Shown: positions 18,059 through 28,344, counted from the first letter of the stretch. The stretch: 51,072 nucleotides of DNA from Lewinella sp. (GCA_020436695.1 JAGQXH010000001.1:1-51072); one strand, 5' to 3'. Notes: generated from the letters alone by a model not told the origin. Made by a program: numbers and translations.

Positions 18059-19423
18059 TTATAGAACCATAACAAAAGCAACTCCCCTCTCGGACACCGT
18101 TTTTACACTGAGCGTCCCCCCATGCAACCGCAGGATCTGCCGGGAAAGGGTCAGGCCGATACCGGAACCGGACGCTCTGGTAGTGAAGAAGGGGGTAAAA
18201 ATATCATCCAACAATTCCGGAGGTATCCCGGGCCCATTATCCGTAATGGCGATGCTGATTTTGCCGTTGGGTTCTACGCGCGCAGTGATCCTTATGATCC
18301 CATTCGGTTGATCTTGCAGTGCCTCGATGGCATTTTTCAGGATATTGATCAGCGCCTGCGTGAGTAGCTTTTCGTCGGCAAAAACTTCCAGCCCTTCGGG
18401 AATGACCTGTTGCCGGAAACTGACCTGATCAAAGTTCGGTTCGCCGCTAACCAGTATCTTGATCTTACGGATCAGGTCTTCCACTGCCAAATGCTTTTTC
18501 TCCGGACGCGGGAGTTTGGTAAGCCGGCGGTAGGAGTCTATAAAGCGGATCAGCCCTTCCCCTCTTTCTTTGATCACCTGGAGGCCTTCGATCGTTTTTT
18601 GGTAAGCGTGCTTACTGATCTGCACATTATCCGGCGATTCTTCTTGCTCCAGAAAACGCTCGTACATGGACTCGGAAAGCGAGGTCATCGGGCTTATCGT
18701 ATTACTGATCTCATGCGTCAGAACGCTAATCAGTTTGATCCAGGAATCGAGTTCTTTGTAGTCCAGTTCGTTCCGGATATTTTGCATAGTGATAATGGTC
18801 AGATCGCGATCCTGGGTCCGGAAGCCGGTAGCTTGTAGCAGCAAATGTAGTGGTTCTCCCTGGCTTTTCACATTCACCAGATGTCTTTCACCCACCCGTA
18901 TATCCTTTAGAATACGATAGAGTTTTGGATCAGATCCGGCCAGTTGTTTGATATGCGTCAGTTGCGTTCGATCAGTCATTTGCCTGCACATCCGGTTGGC
19001 CAGGAAAATAAATCCTCGTTCATCTTTGGTCAGTATTCCCGTATTGATCTGATCAAAGATCTTCTGATAATATTGTTCCTGCGCCCGGTTTTCCATTTTG
19101 ATCTTCTGAATGATGGTATTCAGCTTATTTAAGCCACGGTGTACAGCGGTCATAACCGGACTATCTTTCACTTCCGGAAATACCAATGCAGTGTCTTCAT
19201 TGACTACAGCCTCTACAAAGAAGGCGATCTTCCGGTTAGTCGCATTCAGTTGGTGGGCCAATGCATAAATAAGTACAGCCAGTACCAGCAGCAGCAATAG
19301 TGCCAATAGCCAGGAATGCGTTACATAGATACTCCAGACCAGTCCGAAAGAAGTAAGCCCCATCAGACCAGCAAACCAGAGAATGGTGTGATATAACTTA
19401 AGGCTGATCATAATTCGTTCCAT
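18059..19423 (-). CDS. NtrB-like membrane sensor histidine kinase
   Basis: A 454-residue kinase. Two transmembrane helices lie within residues 1-60 (FGLVWSIYV and LLALLLLLVLAVLIYALA), then a HAMP/PAS-like region with FDQINTGILTKDERGFIFLAN. The H-box is SVLTHEISNTISPMTSL. The ATPase domain has NILKNAIEAL (N box), DNGPGIP (G1) and GSGIGLTLSRQI (G2). Its start overlaps the end of the regulator gene by 16 bases, so the two are translated as a unit. It should phosphorylate that regulator and so control the sigma54-dependent exporter operon on the other side. Confidence 0.9.
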   Translation of the reverse strand: MERIMISLKLYHTILWFAGLMGLTSFGLVWSIYVTHSWLLALLLLLVLAVLIYALAHQLNATNRKIAFFVEAVVNEDTALVFPEVKDSPVMTAVHRGLNKLNTIIQKIKMENRAQEQYYQKIFDQINTGILTKDERGFIFLANRMCRQMTDRTQLTHIKQLAGSDPKLYRILKDIRVGERHLVNVKSQGEPLHLLLQATGFRTQDRDLTIITMQNIRNELDYKELDSWIKLISVLTHEISNTISPMTSLSESMYERFLEQEESPDNVQISKHAYQKTIEGLQVIKERGEGLIRFIDSYRRLTKLPRPEKKHLAVEDLIRKIKILVSGEPNFDQVSFRQQVIPEGLEVFADEKLLTQALINILKNAIEALQDQPNGIIRITARVEPNGKISIAITDNGPGIPPELLDDIFTPFFTTRASGSGIGLTLSRQILRLHGGTLSVKTVSERGVAFVMVL

Positions 19424-20775
19424 TTTTTGATCTTGTTATACAGGGTTTGCCGGGAAATCCCCAACTGCTCTGCGGCAGCACTGTAATTGCCGGCATGACG
19501 CTTCAGGGCATTGAGGATCATTTTTCTTTCCATCTCTTCCAAGGTATCCGGCGAATCATCCGGATCGGGTGCCGGTTCAACGCGGAAAATAAAATCGTCC
19601 GGTCCGAGAATATTACTTTCAGAGAGTATAACTGCTTTTTCAATGGCGTGCTGCAGTTCCCGGATATTCCCCGGCCATTGATAATTTTGCAACTTCCGCT
19701 GAGCAGCCTGATTGAGTTTGAGTTGTTTCCGGCCGTATTTTTCGATATACTTTTTCAGATAGAAATCACTTAGGTACGGAATGTCTTCCGGTCGGTCTCG
19801 CAAAGGGGGAATATCAATCGTAATGGTATTGATGCGGAAAAGCAGATCTTCCCGAAAAAGGCCTTCACTAACTGATCGTTCCAGGTCGCGATTGGTCGCA
19901 CAGATCAGCCGGATATTGATTGGTATCGGTTGGTTGGAACCGATGCGGCAGATCGTCCGGTTTTGTAAGGTAACGAGTAGTTTGGTTTGCAGATGCAGGG
20001 GCAGGTTGCCGATCTCATCCAGAAATAAAGTTCCCTGGTCAGCAGCCTCAAATTTTCCGGCACGATGCTCGCGGGCATCGGTGAAGGCACCTTTGAGATA
20101 ACCGAATAATTCACTTTCGAAAAGCGACTCCGAAACTGCCCCCATATCAATAGTGATCAGAGCCTCCTGTTTGCGTTTGGAAGCCTCGTGCAGGGCTTGC
20201 GCAACCAGTCCTTTTCCAGTACCATGCTCGCCGGTAAGCAATACGTTAGCTTCCGTCTGTGCTACTTTGTGCACGAGTTTCATGATATCCGCCATGGGAG
20301 ATTCCGGCGCATGTAGTATGGACCGTCTTTGTAGGGTGGACGCTTTTAGTTGCTTTTCCTTCAATTTGAGTTGGCTAACTTCTTTTCTGGATCGGCTGAA
20401 CAGACCGGCTGCCTTAAGGGTAGCCCGAAGTTTTTCGTTGTTCCAGGGTTTCATTACAAAATCCGTAGCGCCCTCTTTCAGGGCATTCACGGCCAGCTCA
20501 ATATCTGCATAAGCGGTCATCATCACAATGCTAACCGAAGGATCGGTTTTACGGATACGGCGCAACCAGTACATCCCTTCATTGCCGGAATGCTGACCCG
20601 CCGAAAAATTCATATCCAGTAAGATGATATCAAAAGGATATTCTTCCAGTAGCCCGGATATCAGGTTGGGGTTGGAAGCCGTCTTCACATGAGCAAACTG
20701 TAGGTGCAACACCTCCTCCAACGCACTCAACACTGCTTTGTTATCATCGATTATCAGTATACTGCCATCTCTCAT
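19408..20775 (-). CDS. NtrC-family sigma54-dependent response regulator
   Basis: A 455-residue three-domain regulator. The receiver (1-125) has the acidic pair D10/D11 and phospho-site D54 in ILLDMNF. The AAA+ domain has Walker A GEHGTGKG, the sigma54 contact loop GAFTDA in place of the usual GAFTGA, and the Walker B region GTLFLDEIGNLP. The C-terminal Fis-type helix-turn-helix is AAAEQLGISRQTLYNKI. The GAFTDA variant has one Gly replaced by Asp and is known from other members. Its divergent neighbour has an exact sigma54 -24/-12 promoter, with a 12-base inverted repeat between the genes as candidate enhancer sites. It probably activates the exporter operon. Confidence 0.92.
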   Translation of the reverse strand: MRDGSILIIDDNKAVLSALEEVLHLQFAHVKTASNPNLISGLLEEYPFDIILLDMNFSAGQHSGNEGMYWLRRIRKTDPSVSIVMMTAYADIELAVNALKEGATDFVMKPWNNEKLRATLKAAGLFSRSRKEVSQLKLKEKQLKASTLQRRSILHAPESPMADIMKLVHKVAQTEANVLLTGEHGTGKGLVAQALHEASKRKQEALITIDMGAVSESLFESELFGYLKGAFTDAREHRAGKFEAADQGTLFLDEIGNLPLHLQTKLLVTLQNRTICRIGSNQPIPINIRLICATNRDLERSVSEGLFREDLLFRINTITIDIPPLRDRPEDIPYLSDFYLKKYIEKYGRKQLKLNQAAQRKLQNYQWPGNIRELQHAIEKAVILSESNILGPDDFIFRVEPAPDPDDSPDTLEEMERKMILNALKRHAGNYSAAAEQLGISRQTLYNKIKKWNEL

Positions 20776-20810
20776 TAATCCGCCATTTATTCGTTTTCAT
20801 GATCCCAAAT

Positions 20811-20931
20811 AATGCAACTTGACTTGCTGGTATGGAGTAGTTAGTATTGGGTAACGTGATGCAGAGTAGTCAAAATTCAGCCAGTAATCTCCTCCATTTT
20901 GCCGGGGGTAAACCAGTACTCAAGTTGCATT
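20811..20931. promoter_or_regulatory. Inverted 12-base sites, candidate enhancer for the NtrC-like regulator
   Basis: AATGCAACTTGA (20811-20822) is the exact reverse complement of TCAAGTTGCATT (20920-20931). Both lie 125-260 bases upstream of the sigma54 promoter at 21057, the normal range for enhancer-binding sites. Similarity continues beyond the core (CTGGT follows in both orientations). Binding by the adjacent regulator is inferred. Confidence 0.55.
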
Positions 20932-21056
20932 GCAGCTTAAATTATAATAAATCTGTCTATTTTTTTTACACTATGACTGTATAAAAATTTTACACTTTAT
21001 TTCTCCAAGTATCTAGCACGAATCATAATTAACTAACAGTCAGATAAATACATTTC

Positions 21057-21072
21057 TGGCACTTTGCTTGCT
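21057..21072 (+). promoter_or_regulatory. Sigma54 promoter TGGCAC-N5-TTGCT
   Basis: TGGCACTTTGCTTGCT matches the sigma54 -24/-12 consensus at every conserved position with the right 5-base spacing. Transcription would begin about 12 bases later, near 21083, giving a leader of about 18 bases before the ATG at 21101. This placement shows that the longer frame opening at TTG 21068 is not the real start. Confidence 0.85.
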
Positions 21073-21100
21073 CTATTCTTTACAAATAATCTGTACACGA

Positions 21101-22351
21101 ATGGACCGAATCGTAAAAGAAAAGAAAGGAATAAAACTCAGGACGATTCTGTGGATGGGACTGACCGCTGTTTTACTCATTCTCCTTTATTACGCTTTCA
21201 CCATTTCGAAAGTCAGTAGTTATCGCATCGATCGAGAACTTGTATCGATCGACTCCGTACGGTCCGGAGATTTCCTGGATCACTTGCGCATTCCGGCTTA
21301 TGTAGCCCCCATTTCCACCATCTATATCGATGCCCCGGAAGGCGGACGAATTATAGCACGTTACCTGGAAGAAGGAGCTATGGTCAAGCAGGGAGATGCC
21401 ATCCTACAACTGGAGAACAAGGAAATGCAGCAGACCTTAATGGAAGCAGAAGCGCTGCTAAATGATAAAAAAAACGGATACCGTAACAGTATGATCCGCA
21501 TGGAACAGGAACGGATCAATCTAAAAAAAGAACTTCTCGTACAGGAACATGACATCAGTCGCCAACAGCGTTATTTTGAGCAGAACGAGATCCTGTTCAG
21601 AGACAAGCTTATCGCTAAAGAAGAATTCATCCGCTCCAGAGAAGATTATGAATACGCCGTCCAACTTAAAGAATTGCTGCTGGAGCGCGTTAGGCAGGAT
21701 TCCCTGTTCCGGCAGGTCGAGATCAGTCAATTAAAAGACAATTTGCAAATGAGCGAAAAAAAACTGCAATTTGTTAAAGATCGTATCAACCGGCTCAAAG
21801 TCCGGGTACCGCTTGCCGGGCAGCTGACTACTTTAGAAGCAGAGGTCGGTCAGGCTATCTCTTCCGGAAGCCGGATCGGCCAGATCCAGATCATGACCGA
21901 TTTTAAGATCCAGACTGAAATTGAGGAGCACTTTATCGACCGGATCAGCCAGGATCTGCCGGCTACCCTGGAACGCAACGGAAAGCTGTACGAACTGCGC
22001 ATCCGAAAGATCTATCCGGAAGTTCGAGACGGTCATTTCCGGGTAGATCTGGTATTCCGTTCTGAACGGCCGGATAACATCAAAATTGGCCAGCGCTATC
22101 AGTTAAAGCTGGAACTGGGAGCACCGGAAGAGGCCATGTTGCTACCGCGAGGTAGTTTCTTTCAAAGTACCGCCGGGCAGTGGGTCTACCTATTGCACCC
22201 GACAGCGTCATTTGCCGTGAAACACCGCATCCGGATCGGCAAACAGAATTCACAGTATTATGAGATCCTGGAAGGTCTGCGCCCCGGCGACCGGGTGATC
22301 ACCTCCTCCTATGATACCTTCGGCGATAGTGAGCGGATCGTCCTGAATTGA
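21101..22351 (+). CDS. HlyD/RND-type membrane fusion (periplasmic adaptor) protein
   Basis: A 416-residue adaptor starting at ATG 21101. The frame opens 33 bases earlier at a TTG, but that codon lies inside the sigma54 -12 element, so it is rejected. An N-terminal anchor (TILWMGLTAVLLILLYYAF) is followed by a lipoyl half-motif (VAPISTIYIDAPEGGRI), a long coiled-coil hairpin (about 100-220) and a second lipoyl half (LKVRVPLAGQLTTLEAEVGQ), then beta-barrel and membrane-proximal domains. Such proteins link an inner-membrane ABC exporter to an outer-membrane channel. The ABC ATPase gene follows 58 bases later. No TolC-like gene is in the window. The substrate is unknown. Confidence 0.9.
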   Translation: MDRIVKEKKGIKLRTILWMGLTAVLLILLYYAFTISKVSSYRIDRELVSIDSVRSGDFLDHLRIPAYVAPISTIYIDAPEGGRIIARYLEEGAMVKQGDAILQLENKEMQQTLMEAEALLNDKKNGYRNSMIRMEQERINLKKELLVQEHDISRQQRYFEQNEILFRDKLIAKEEFIRSREDYEYAVQLKELLLERVRQDSLFRQVEISQLKDNLQMSEKKLQFVKDRINRLKVRVPLAGQLTTLEAEVGQAISSGSRIGQIQIMTDFKIQTEIEEHFIDRISQDLPATLERNGKLYELRIRKIYPEVRDGHFRVDLVFRSERPDNIKIGQRYQLKLELGAPEEAMLLPRGSFFQSTAGQWVYLLHPTASFAVKHRIRIGKQNSQYYEILEGLRPGDRVITSSYDTFGDSERIVLN

Positions 22352-22409
22352 GTAAGACTTCGACAAACCCGGCAAAGTATTATTTTGATAAAAAGCAAGC
22401 GTATCAGAT

Positions 22410-23111
22410 ATGATCAAAATAGAAAACCTATCCAGATTTTTTCGAACCGGTGAGATCGAGACCAGTGCGCTGCATCACGTCAATTTCAGCATTGAAGATG
22501 GCGAATTCGTGGCCATTATGGGACCATCCGGTTGTGGGAAGACCACCCTGCTGAACATTCTCGGCTTACTTGATAGCCCCTCGCAGGGTACCTATCTTTT
22601 CGATGGAGAAGAGGTCGGTCAGCTCAAGGAAAGCCAGCGAACCGAAAAGCGGAAAGGAAAGATCGGTTTCGTTTTTCAAAGTTTCAACCTCGTGGATGCA
22701 CTCAGCGTATACCAAAATGTGGAGATCCCTCTGATCTATTTGAACATCCGCCCCGCAGAGCGAAAACAGAGGGTGGACGAGATCCTGGAGCGCTTGAAAA
22801 TGAGTCACCGGCGTGATCATTTGCCCAGACAGCTATCCGGCGGGCAACAACAGCGCATTGCCATCGCCCGGGCGGTAGTGGCCAAGCCCAGACTCATCCT
22901 CGCCGACGAACCTACCGGTAATCTCGACTCCAGGAACGGAGCAGAAGTGATGCAATTACTCACCGAACTCAATCAGGAGGGTACCACAGTGGTGATGGTA
23001 ACGCATTCGCCGAACAATGCCGAATATGCTCATCGGGTGATCAACCTGTTTGATGGTCAGATCATCACCGAAACACAGACGGAAGCTAATGGCAATGTCT
23101 TTTTCACCTGA
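22410..23111 (+). CDS. MacB/LolD-type ABC transporter ATP-binding protein
   Basis: A 233-residue ABC ATPase. Walker A is GPSGCGKTT, the Q-loop is in [10 protein letters not shown], the signature is [14 protein letters not shown], Walker B is RLILADEPT, and the H-loop is VTHSPN. It belongs to the LolD/MacB group that pairs with FtsX-type permeases and not with transport-through channels. It sits between the adaptor gene and the permease gene, 14 bases before the latter, so the three form one operon. It would power export or lipid/peptide extrusion through the permease at 23126. Confidence 0.93.
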   Translation: MIKIENLSRFFRTGEIETSALHHVNFSIEDGEFVAIMGPSGCGKTTLLNILGLLDSPSQGTYLFDGEEVGQLKESQRTEKRKGKIGFVFQSFNLVDALSVYQNVEIPLIYLNIRPAERKQRVDEILERLKMSHRRDHLPRQLSGGQQQRIAIARAVVAKPRLILADEPTGNLDSRNGAEVMQLLTELNQEGTTVVMVTHSPNNAEYAHRVINLFDGQIITETQTEANGNVFFT

Positions 23112-23125
23112 AACCAGCCTATCTG

Positions 23126-25513
23126 ATGATACGACACTATTTACAAACGCTTTGGTGGAGAATGATCAACAACCGGGTTATTGTCACCGGTAGTCTGGGC
23201 AGTCTGGTTCTGGGTACGGTGTGCATCGCCCTGCTGGTCACCTATCTTTGGCAGGAGCTTTCTACTGATCGCTTTCACGATCGTTCCAGCGATATCTATC
23301 TGACGATGATACAGGCATCTCCGACCGAGAAGACCGGCACCCTACATATTAAAAGGTTCATGGATTTTGATCCATCCCGCTATCCTGGAGTAGAAAAAGC
23401 GACTACGGTGCTGAAATATGGAAAAGACCGGATGGTATTGGAATCGGGAGATCAGCGTTTTACCGGCCTGGGCCTGGTGGTGGACAGCAATTTTCTGGAA
23501 GTATTCAATTTTCCAATGTTGTTGGGAAAACCAACGGCGCTCAATAGTCCTGATGCAATCCTGCTTACCCACGACTTTGCTCTAAAAAAATTCGGCAACC
23601 TGGAGGTAGTCGGTAAGACCATCGAGTGGATCGGTCAAAGAAACAAGATCTATACCGTTGCCGGTATTTTAGCGGATATATCCACTAATAGTTCTATCCA
23701 ATTTGATTTTCTGGTGCCGCATCACTCGATGTATTTTCAGGGTTCGGGTGGCTGCTTTTTGCTGGTGAACGATCATTTCGATGTACGGCATTTCGAGAAA
23801 GAGATCACAGAGATGGCCCAGGAACAGCAATATTTTCCGGATCCGCTGGTCCGTCTGGCTGCCTTTAAGGATCTCTATTTCAACCGGAACAACTGGGACC
23901 TGGATTTTGTAGTATCAAAACACGGTAATCTTAAAACCCTTTACATTATGGCGGTCATTGCCGTGTTGGTATTGATCATCAGTATTCTAAACCTTACCAA
24001 TCTGTGGGCACTACAGGCCATGAACGACCGGAAAGAGATATTGATCAGGAAGGTAAACGGTGCCGGGAAGATGGATCTGATCCGATATCAGTTTGGAAAG
24101 ACCATCCCAATGTTACTGATAACCTTCATTTTTTCCTGCCTGATATATGCCTACTGTTTACCGGCATTCAACAAGCTGCTGAACACTAGTTTTCCATTAC
24201 AGTGGGAAGTGGTATTGCCGGTGATAGCGGGTGTATTGCTGGGGATTACCCTGTTTGCCGAAATTTATCCGCTAATGTTGATCAGCCGCCCCGTATTGGA
24301 GGACAGTATTTCGGAGCAGTTTGTCAGCAGTAGGAGCAGCCTGCCCCGAAAATTCATCATTTCCCTGCAATACACATTTACCATTGTCTTGCTGATCTCA
24401 GCCATAGTCGTTACCCGACAGCTCAAGATGATGCTGGAAAAAGATCTCGGCTTCAACTACACCAATGTGATCAAAACCAAGCTCATCTACGAAGAGCCTT
24501 TTGAATTCTTGTCGGTCAGCAATGAAGAAAGACAGGCCATCTGGAATCAGCGAAAAGCCCAGCATCAAATGGTTATGCACGAGTTGGAGTCCAGTCCGTT
24601 CATTGAAAATTTTGCGCAGGGTGTCAGTCCATTTGAATACTGGTCATTCATCAATTTTAAACCCGAAAATGCCGCATTCGACTATCAGCCGGTGAACGTG
24701 ATCCCGTTGCAACCCGGTTATGAAGAAGTATTTGGATTTACCCTTACCGCAGGGCAATTCTTCGCCGAAGACACCAGAATCCACGCTGACCGAAAGATCA
24801 TCATCAATGAAGCTGCCCGTCGCCTGTGGAATATTCAGGATATCAAAGCGAGTAGAATACTGGATAAAGGCCGTCCGGGTGAAGCCCTGGAAATTGTCGG
24901 TGTCATTCAGGACTTCAACTACGAGCATTTGTCTACAGCGCCCCAGGCGCTCATCTTATACCCACAATACGATTTTGAAGATTACTTTTTTATACGCTTG
25001 CACCAGGACAACCGGACGGAGGGTCTGCGATCTGTAGAAACGCTTTTTAAAAAAATAAACCCATCACAGGTATTTGAATACACCTTCATGGAGGAAGAAG
25101 TGAGCTCATTGTACCAAAATGAAAAGCGGCTGGCCGGCACCTACATTATCCTTACCATTGTTGCTTTCCTGCTTTCCGGTATCGGTTTATTCATTGTAGC
25201 TATGCACGAAGTAGAAAAGCGTACCAAGGAGATCGGCATTCGCAAAGTGAACGGTGCCAAGACGATTCAGATCATCACCTTGTTGAACCGCGATTTTATA
25301 ATATGGGTACTGCTCGCCTTTGTCATAGCTATTCCCATTGTCTACTATAGTATGAGCAAATGGCTGGAGAACTTTGCTTACCGCATCTCTCTTAGTTGGT
25401 GGATCTTCATCCTGGCCGGAATTGTAGCCACCGCTATTGCCCTGATCACTGTGAGTTGGCAGAGCTGGCGCGCGGCTACGCGCAATCCGGTGGAGGTATT
25501 GAAGTATGAGTGA
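23126..25513 (+). CDS. FtsX/MacB-like ABC permease
   Basis: A 795-residue permease of the Bacteroidota duplicated type. The first transmembrane helix (VIVTGSLGSLVLGTVCIAL) is followed by a large extracytoplasmic MacB_PCD domain, then a three-helix FtsX block with the conserved RKEILIRKVNGAG. A second periplasmic domain and a second FtsX block (RTKEIGIRKVNGAKTIQ) end the protein. The KEI.IRKVNGA signature occurs in both halves, which shows the internal duplication. It completes the HlyD-ABC-FtsX operon governed by the sigma54 promoter. These permeases usually act as antimicrobial-peptide or lipid efflux or stress systems. Confidence 0.9.
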   Translation: MIRHYLQTLWWRMINNRVIVTGSLGSLVLGTVCIALLVTYLWQELSTDRFHDRSSDIYLTMIQASPTEKTGTLHIKRFMDFDPSRYPGVEKATTVLKYGKDRMVLESGDQRFTGLGLVVDSNFLEVFNFPMLLGKPTALNSPDAILLTHDFALKKFGNLEVVGKTIEWIGQRNKIYTVAGILADISTNSSIQFDFLVPHHSMYFQGSGGCFLLVNDHFDVRHFEKEITEMAQEQQYFPDPLVRLAAFKDLYFNRNNWDLDFVVSKHGNLKTLYIMAVIAVLVLIISILNLTNLWALQAMNDRKEILIRKVNGAGKMDLIRYQFGKTIPMLLITFIFSCLIYAYCLPAFNKLLNTSFPLQWEVVLPVIAGVLLGITLFAEIYPLMLISRPVLEDSISEQFVSSRSSLPRKFIISLQYTFTIVLLISAIVVTRQLKMMLEKDLGFNYTNVIKTKLIYEEPFEFLSVSNEERQAIWNQRKAQHQMVMHELESSPFIENFAQGVSPFEYWSFINFKPENAAFDYQPVNVIPLQPGYEEVFGFTLTAGQFFAEDTRIHADRKIIINEAARRLWNIQDIKASRILDKGRPGEALEIVGVIQDFNYEHLSTAPQALILYPQYDFEDYFFIRLHQDNRTEGLRSVETLFKKINPSQVFEYTFMEEEVSSLYQNEKRLAGTYIILTIVAFLLSGIGLFIVAMHEVEKRTKEIGIRKVNGAKTIQIITLLNRDFIIWVLLAFVIAIPIVYYSMSKWLENFAYRISLSWWIFILAGIVATAIALITVSWQSWRAATRNPVEVLKYE

Positions 25514-25659
25514 GGGCGGTGCCCGGCAAACAGTAAACAAACGGGTAAAAAACCTGATCTCCTGCAACAGAAATTACTACTAACACCTCACTTACTACCA
25601 TTTCCATTTTCCAATTAAATATCTTTACCGGATTCACATAACACTCAAACCTGCCGTTC

Positions 25660-28344
25660 ATGCAGACAGCCGCTTACTCCTTCCGTTACCACCTCTTTGT
25701 GGTGCTCTCGTTTCTCCATTTACCTTTCCTTAGTATCAGTCAGACGTCTACTATTCCCAAACCGGAAGAAGTGATCGGTTTTGAGGTCGGTGCCGATTTT
25801 CATCTGGCTACCTACGAACAATCGATAAGCTATTTTGAAAAACTGGCTGAAGTAAGCGAACTGGTAGAGATGAGATACGCGGGCAAAACTTCCGAGGGCC
25901 GTCCCTGGTATTATGTGCTGATCTCTTCCAAAGAAAATCTCGATAATATTGATCGCTATAAAGCCATTTCCCAACAACTGGCCCATCCGGGCGATGACCT
26001 GAGCCAGGAAACCGCCCGCCGACTGGCCGAAGAGGGTAAAGCGATCGTTGACCTCAGTGGTGGACTGCATGCTTCGGAAGTGGCCGGCGCCCAGCACATT
26101 ATAACGCTGGCTTACGATCTACTTAGTCGTGCGGAAGAAAAAAAGATCAAGGCTATTCTGGATGATGTCATTCTGGTGTTGTGGCCGTCGCTGAACCCTG
26201 ACGGGCAGGACATCATTGCCGAATGGTATCTGGATAATGTAGGTACGCCGTACGAAACGGCCTCTACCCCCTGGCTCTACCAAAAATATGTGGGCCACGA
26301 TAACAACCGGGATGCCTATATGCTCAATATGCTGGAATCAAGAGTAGTGGGCCGTACCTGGCGGGAGTGGGAACCCAACATCATCTATGTGCATCACCAA
26401 TCCTCCCCCTTTCCCACCCGCATCTGGTTGCCGCCCTTTGCCGAACCCGTTGCCACGGAAACGCCGCCCATCGTAGCCCGGGAGGTGAACATGATCGGTA
26501 TGGCCATGGCGCAGGAACTGGAAACACAGGGGCAACCCGGCGCGGTACACATGGGGAAAGGTTTTGACGCCTGGTATCCGGGCTATATCGACTATCTGCC
26601 GGTATTGCAGAACATTCCGGCTTACTGGACGGAAACGGCGCTTTACCGCTATGCTACGCCTCATTTCTATACCATCCGGGATTTTCCCGATAATCGTTCC
26701 GGGCTACAGATCGAATCCCTCTACTCCAGCCCGTGGAAGGGCGGATGGTGGCGCTTAAAGGACGCCATGGATTACATGGAAACCGCTTCGATCGCCACCC
26801 TGGATTATGCCGCTAAATACAAGGAAACGCTGTTGTTCAACAAATACCAGTCCGCCAGGAATACGATCGAGAAATACCGGCAGGAGCCGCCTTTTGCCTA
26901 TTTCATCCCCCAAAAACAACGTGATCCGGCCCGGCCGGTAGAGCTACTGCGCCGACTGGCTTTCAACGGCATTCGGATCTCCCAGCTGGATAATGACATG
27001 ACTTTTGAAGGCATCAGCTACCCCAAAGGCACCTGGGTGATACCCATGGATCAGGAATTTGCGGCACTGGCCCGGCAGGTGCTGGATGTACAAGAGTATC
27101 CCGACCTGCGCGAATCACCTGACGGTCCGTTGGAGCAGCCCTACGATGCGGCCGGATGGACCCTTCCGTATCAGATGGAAGTACAGGTAATCGCTGCCAA
27201 TAGCCCATTATCGGAGGAGTTCCGTGCCGCCCTAAAACCGGTAAAAGGCACCCCGCTGGACCCGGAGCAGGATTACGGAGACGATCTCAGCAAAATTGAT
27301 TTCGCCCCCGGGGCCGGTTTCAATACCGATGCCGTAGCGGCCGGTATTCAGCCGTTACCCGGTTCGCTGTCCGGCACTGGCAGTATACTCAGCCTGGACC
27401 CCAAAGAGAACAATACCTTTCGGGTGATCGGCGAAGCGCTGCAACAGGGCCTGGAAGTTGTCTATCTAAAGGAAACCGGAAATTACGGCATCAAAGGAGC
27501 CGGCCGCAGCCAGATGGATCAATGGGTAAAAGATTATGCGATCAATGGTAAACTTACCACACAAGGCTCCGATACCCGGGTCCGGGCGCGCATCGGCGTG
27601 TACCGCCCCTGGACGGCCAGCATGGATATGGGCTGGACGCGCTGGCTGCTCGACAACTTCGGTGTCGCTTATACTTCTTTGCGCAATTCCGACTTTACAA
27701 TGGGGAATCTCAATGATCGTTTCGATGTGATACTACTGGCTTCCGAGCGTCCGGGCACGCTCGAACGCGGACTACAGAAGGGTTCGGCTCCACTCCAATA
27801 TACCGGTGGACTGGGAGAAGCCGGCACGCGCAACCTCAATACCTTCGTGGCGAAAGGCGGCACATTGGTCTGCCTGAACCGAAGCAGTGATTTTGCGATC
27901 AATGCCCTGCACTTGCCGGTTGAAAATGTAGTGAGCAGATTGGATCGGGCCAGCTTCTTTACCGGCGGTTCTATTGTAGAAGTGGAGATTAATCCAGATC
28001 ATCCGGTGATGAGCGGTATGCCGGAGTACGCCAGTGTATTCGTATACGGTAGCCCTGTGTTCAATACGCGGGAGGGTTTTGAAGGCGAAGTACTGGCCCG
28101 TTATCAGGAGAAAGGCTCTCCCTTGCGCTCCGGCTATCTGGTCGGGGAACAATATATGAACGGCCGGGCCGCAGCAGTGGATGTGAAGCACGGTAAGGGC
28201 CATGTGTTGCTCTTCGGTTTCCAGCCGCAGTGGCGGGGGCAGCCGATGGGTACTTACCGGGCTTTATTTAATGCGTTGTTTTTTGCTGATGAGCTTGCCG
28301 GGATGTATCGACCAACTTCGGAAGAGTGGATAGTTACCCCATAA
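25660..28344 (+). CDS. Exported M14-family zinc carboxypeptidase
   Basis: An 894-residue secreted peptidase. The N-terminus has a signal sequence (LFVVLSFLHLPFLSISQ). The M14 zinc site HxxE is in LHASE (about residues 137-141), followed by NPDGQ. A third His is expected near IIYVHHQ. The catalytic domain spans about 40-400, and a glutamine-amidotransferase-like flavodoxin domain with late motifs FVYGSPVF and HVLLFGFQPQW fills the C-terminus. That domain combination is common in Bacteroidota M14 proteins. It presumably degrades peptides outside the cytoplasm. It has no obvious link to the exporter upstream, from which it is separated by 146 bases. Confidence 0.88.
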   Translation: MQTAAYSFRYHLFVVLSFLHLPFLSISQTSTIPKPEEVIGFEVGADFHLATYEQSISYFEKLAEVSELVEMRYAGKTSEGRPWYYVLISSKENLDNIDRYKAISQQLAHPGDDLSQETARRLAEEGKAIVDLSGGLHASEVAGAQHIITLAYDLLSRAEEKKIKAILDDVILVLWPSLNPDGQDIIAEWYLDNVGTPYETASTPWLYQKYVGHDNNRDAYMLNMLESRVVGRTWREWEPNIIYVHHQSSPFPTRIWLPPFAEPVATETPPIVAREVNMIGMAMAQELETQGQPGAVHMGKGFDAWYPGYIDYLPVLQNIPAYWTETALYRYATPHFYTIRDFPDNRSGLQIESLYSSPWKGGWWRLKDAMDYMETASIATLDYAAKYKETLLFNKYQSARNTIEKYRQEPPFAYFIPQKQRDPARPVELLRRLAFNGIRISQLDNDMTFEGISYPKGTWVIPMDQEFAALARQVLDVQEYPDLRESPDGPLEQPYDAAGWTLPYQMEVQVIAANSPLSEEFRAALKPVKGTPLDPEQDYGDDLSKIDFAPGAGFNTDAVAAGIQPLPGSLSGTGSILSLDPKENNTFRVIGEALQQGLEVVYLKETGNYGIKGAGRSQMDQWVKDYAINGKLTTQGSDTRVRARIGVYRPWTASMDMGWTRWLLDNFGVAYTSLRNSDFTMGNLNDRFDVILLASERPGTLERGLQKGSAPLQYTGGLGEAGTRNLNTFVAKGGTLVCLNRSSDFAINALHLPVENVVSRLDRASFFTGGSIVEVEINPDHPVMSGMPEYASVFVYGSPVFNTREGFEGEVLARYQEKGSPLRSGYLVGEQYMNGRAAAVDVKHGKGHVLLFGFQPQWRGQPMGTYRALFNALFFADELAGMYRPTSEEWIVTP

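Noticed and set aside
21068..21100. TTG start of the membrane fusion protein
   Set aside because: The codon lies within the sigma54 -12 element, upstream of the expected transcript start.
23870..23885. AAFKD in the FtsX-like permease, considered as another copy of the tail motif
   Set aside because: Inside a folded domain far from any terminus and from the small-gene cluster; chance match.
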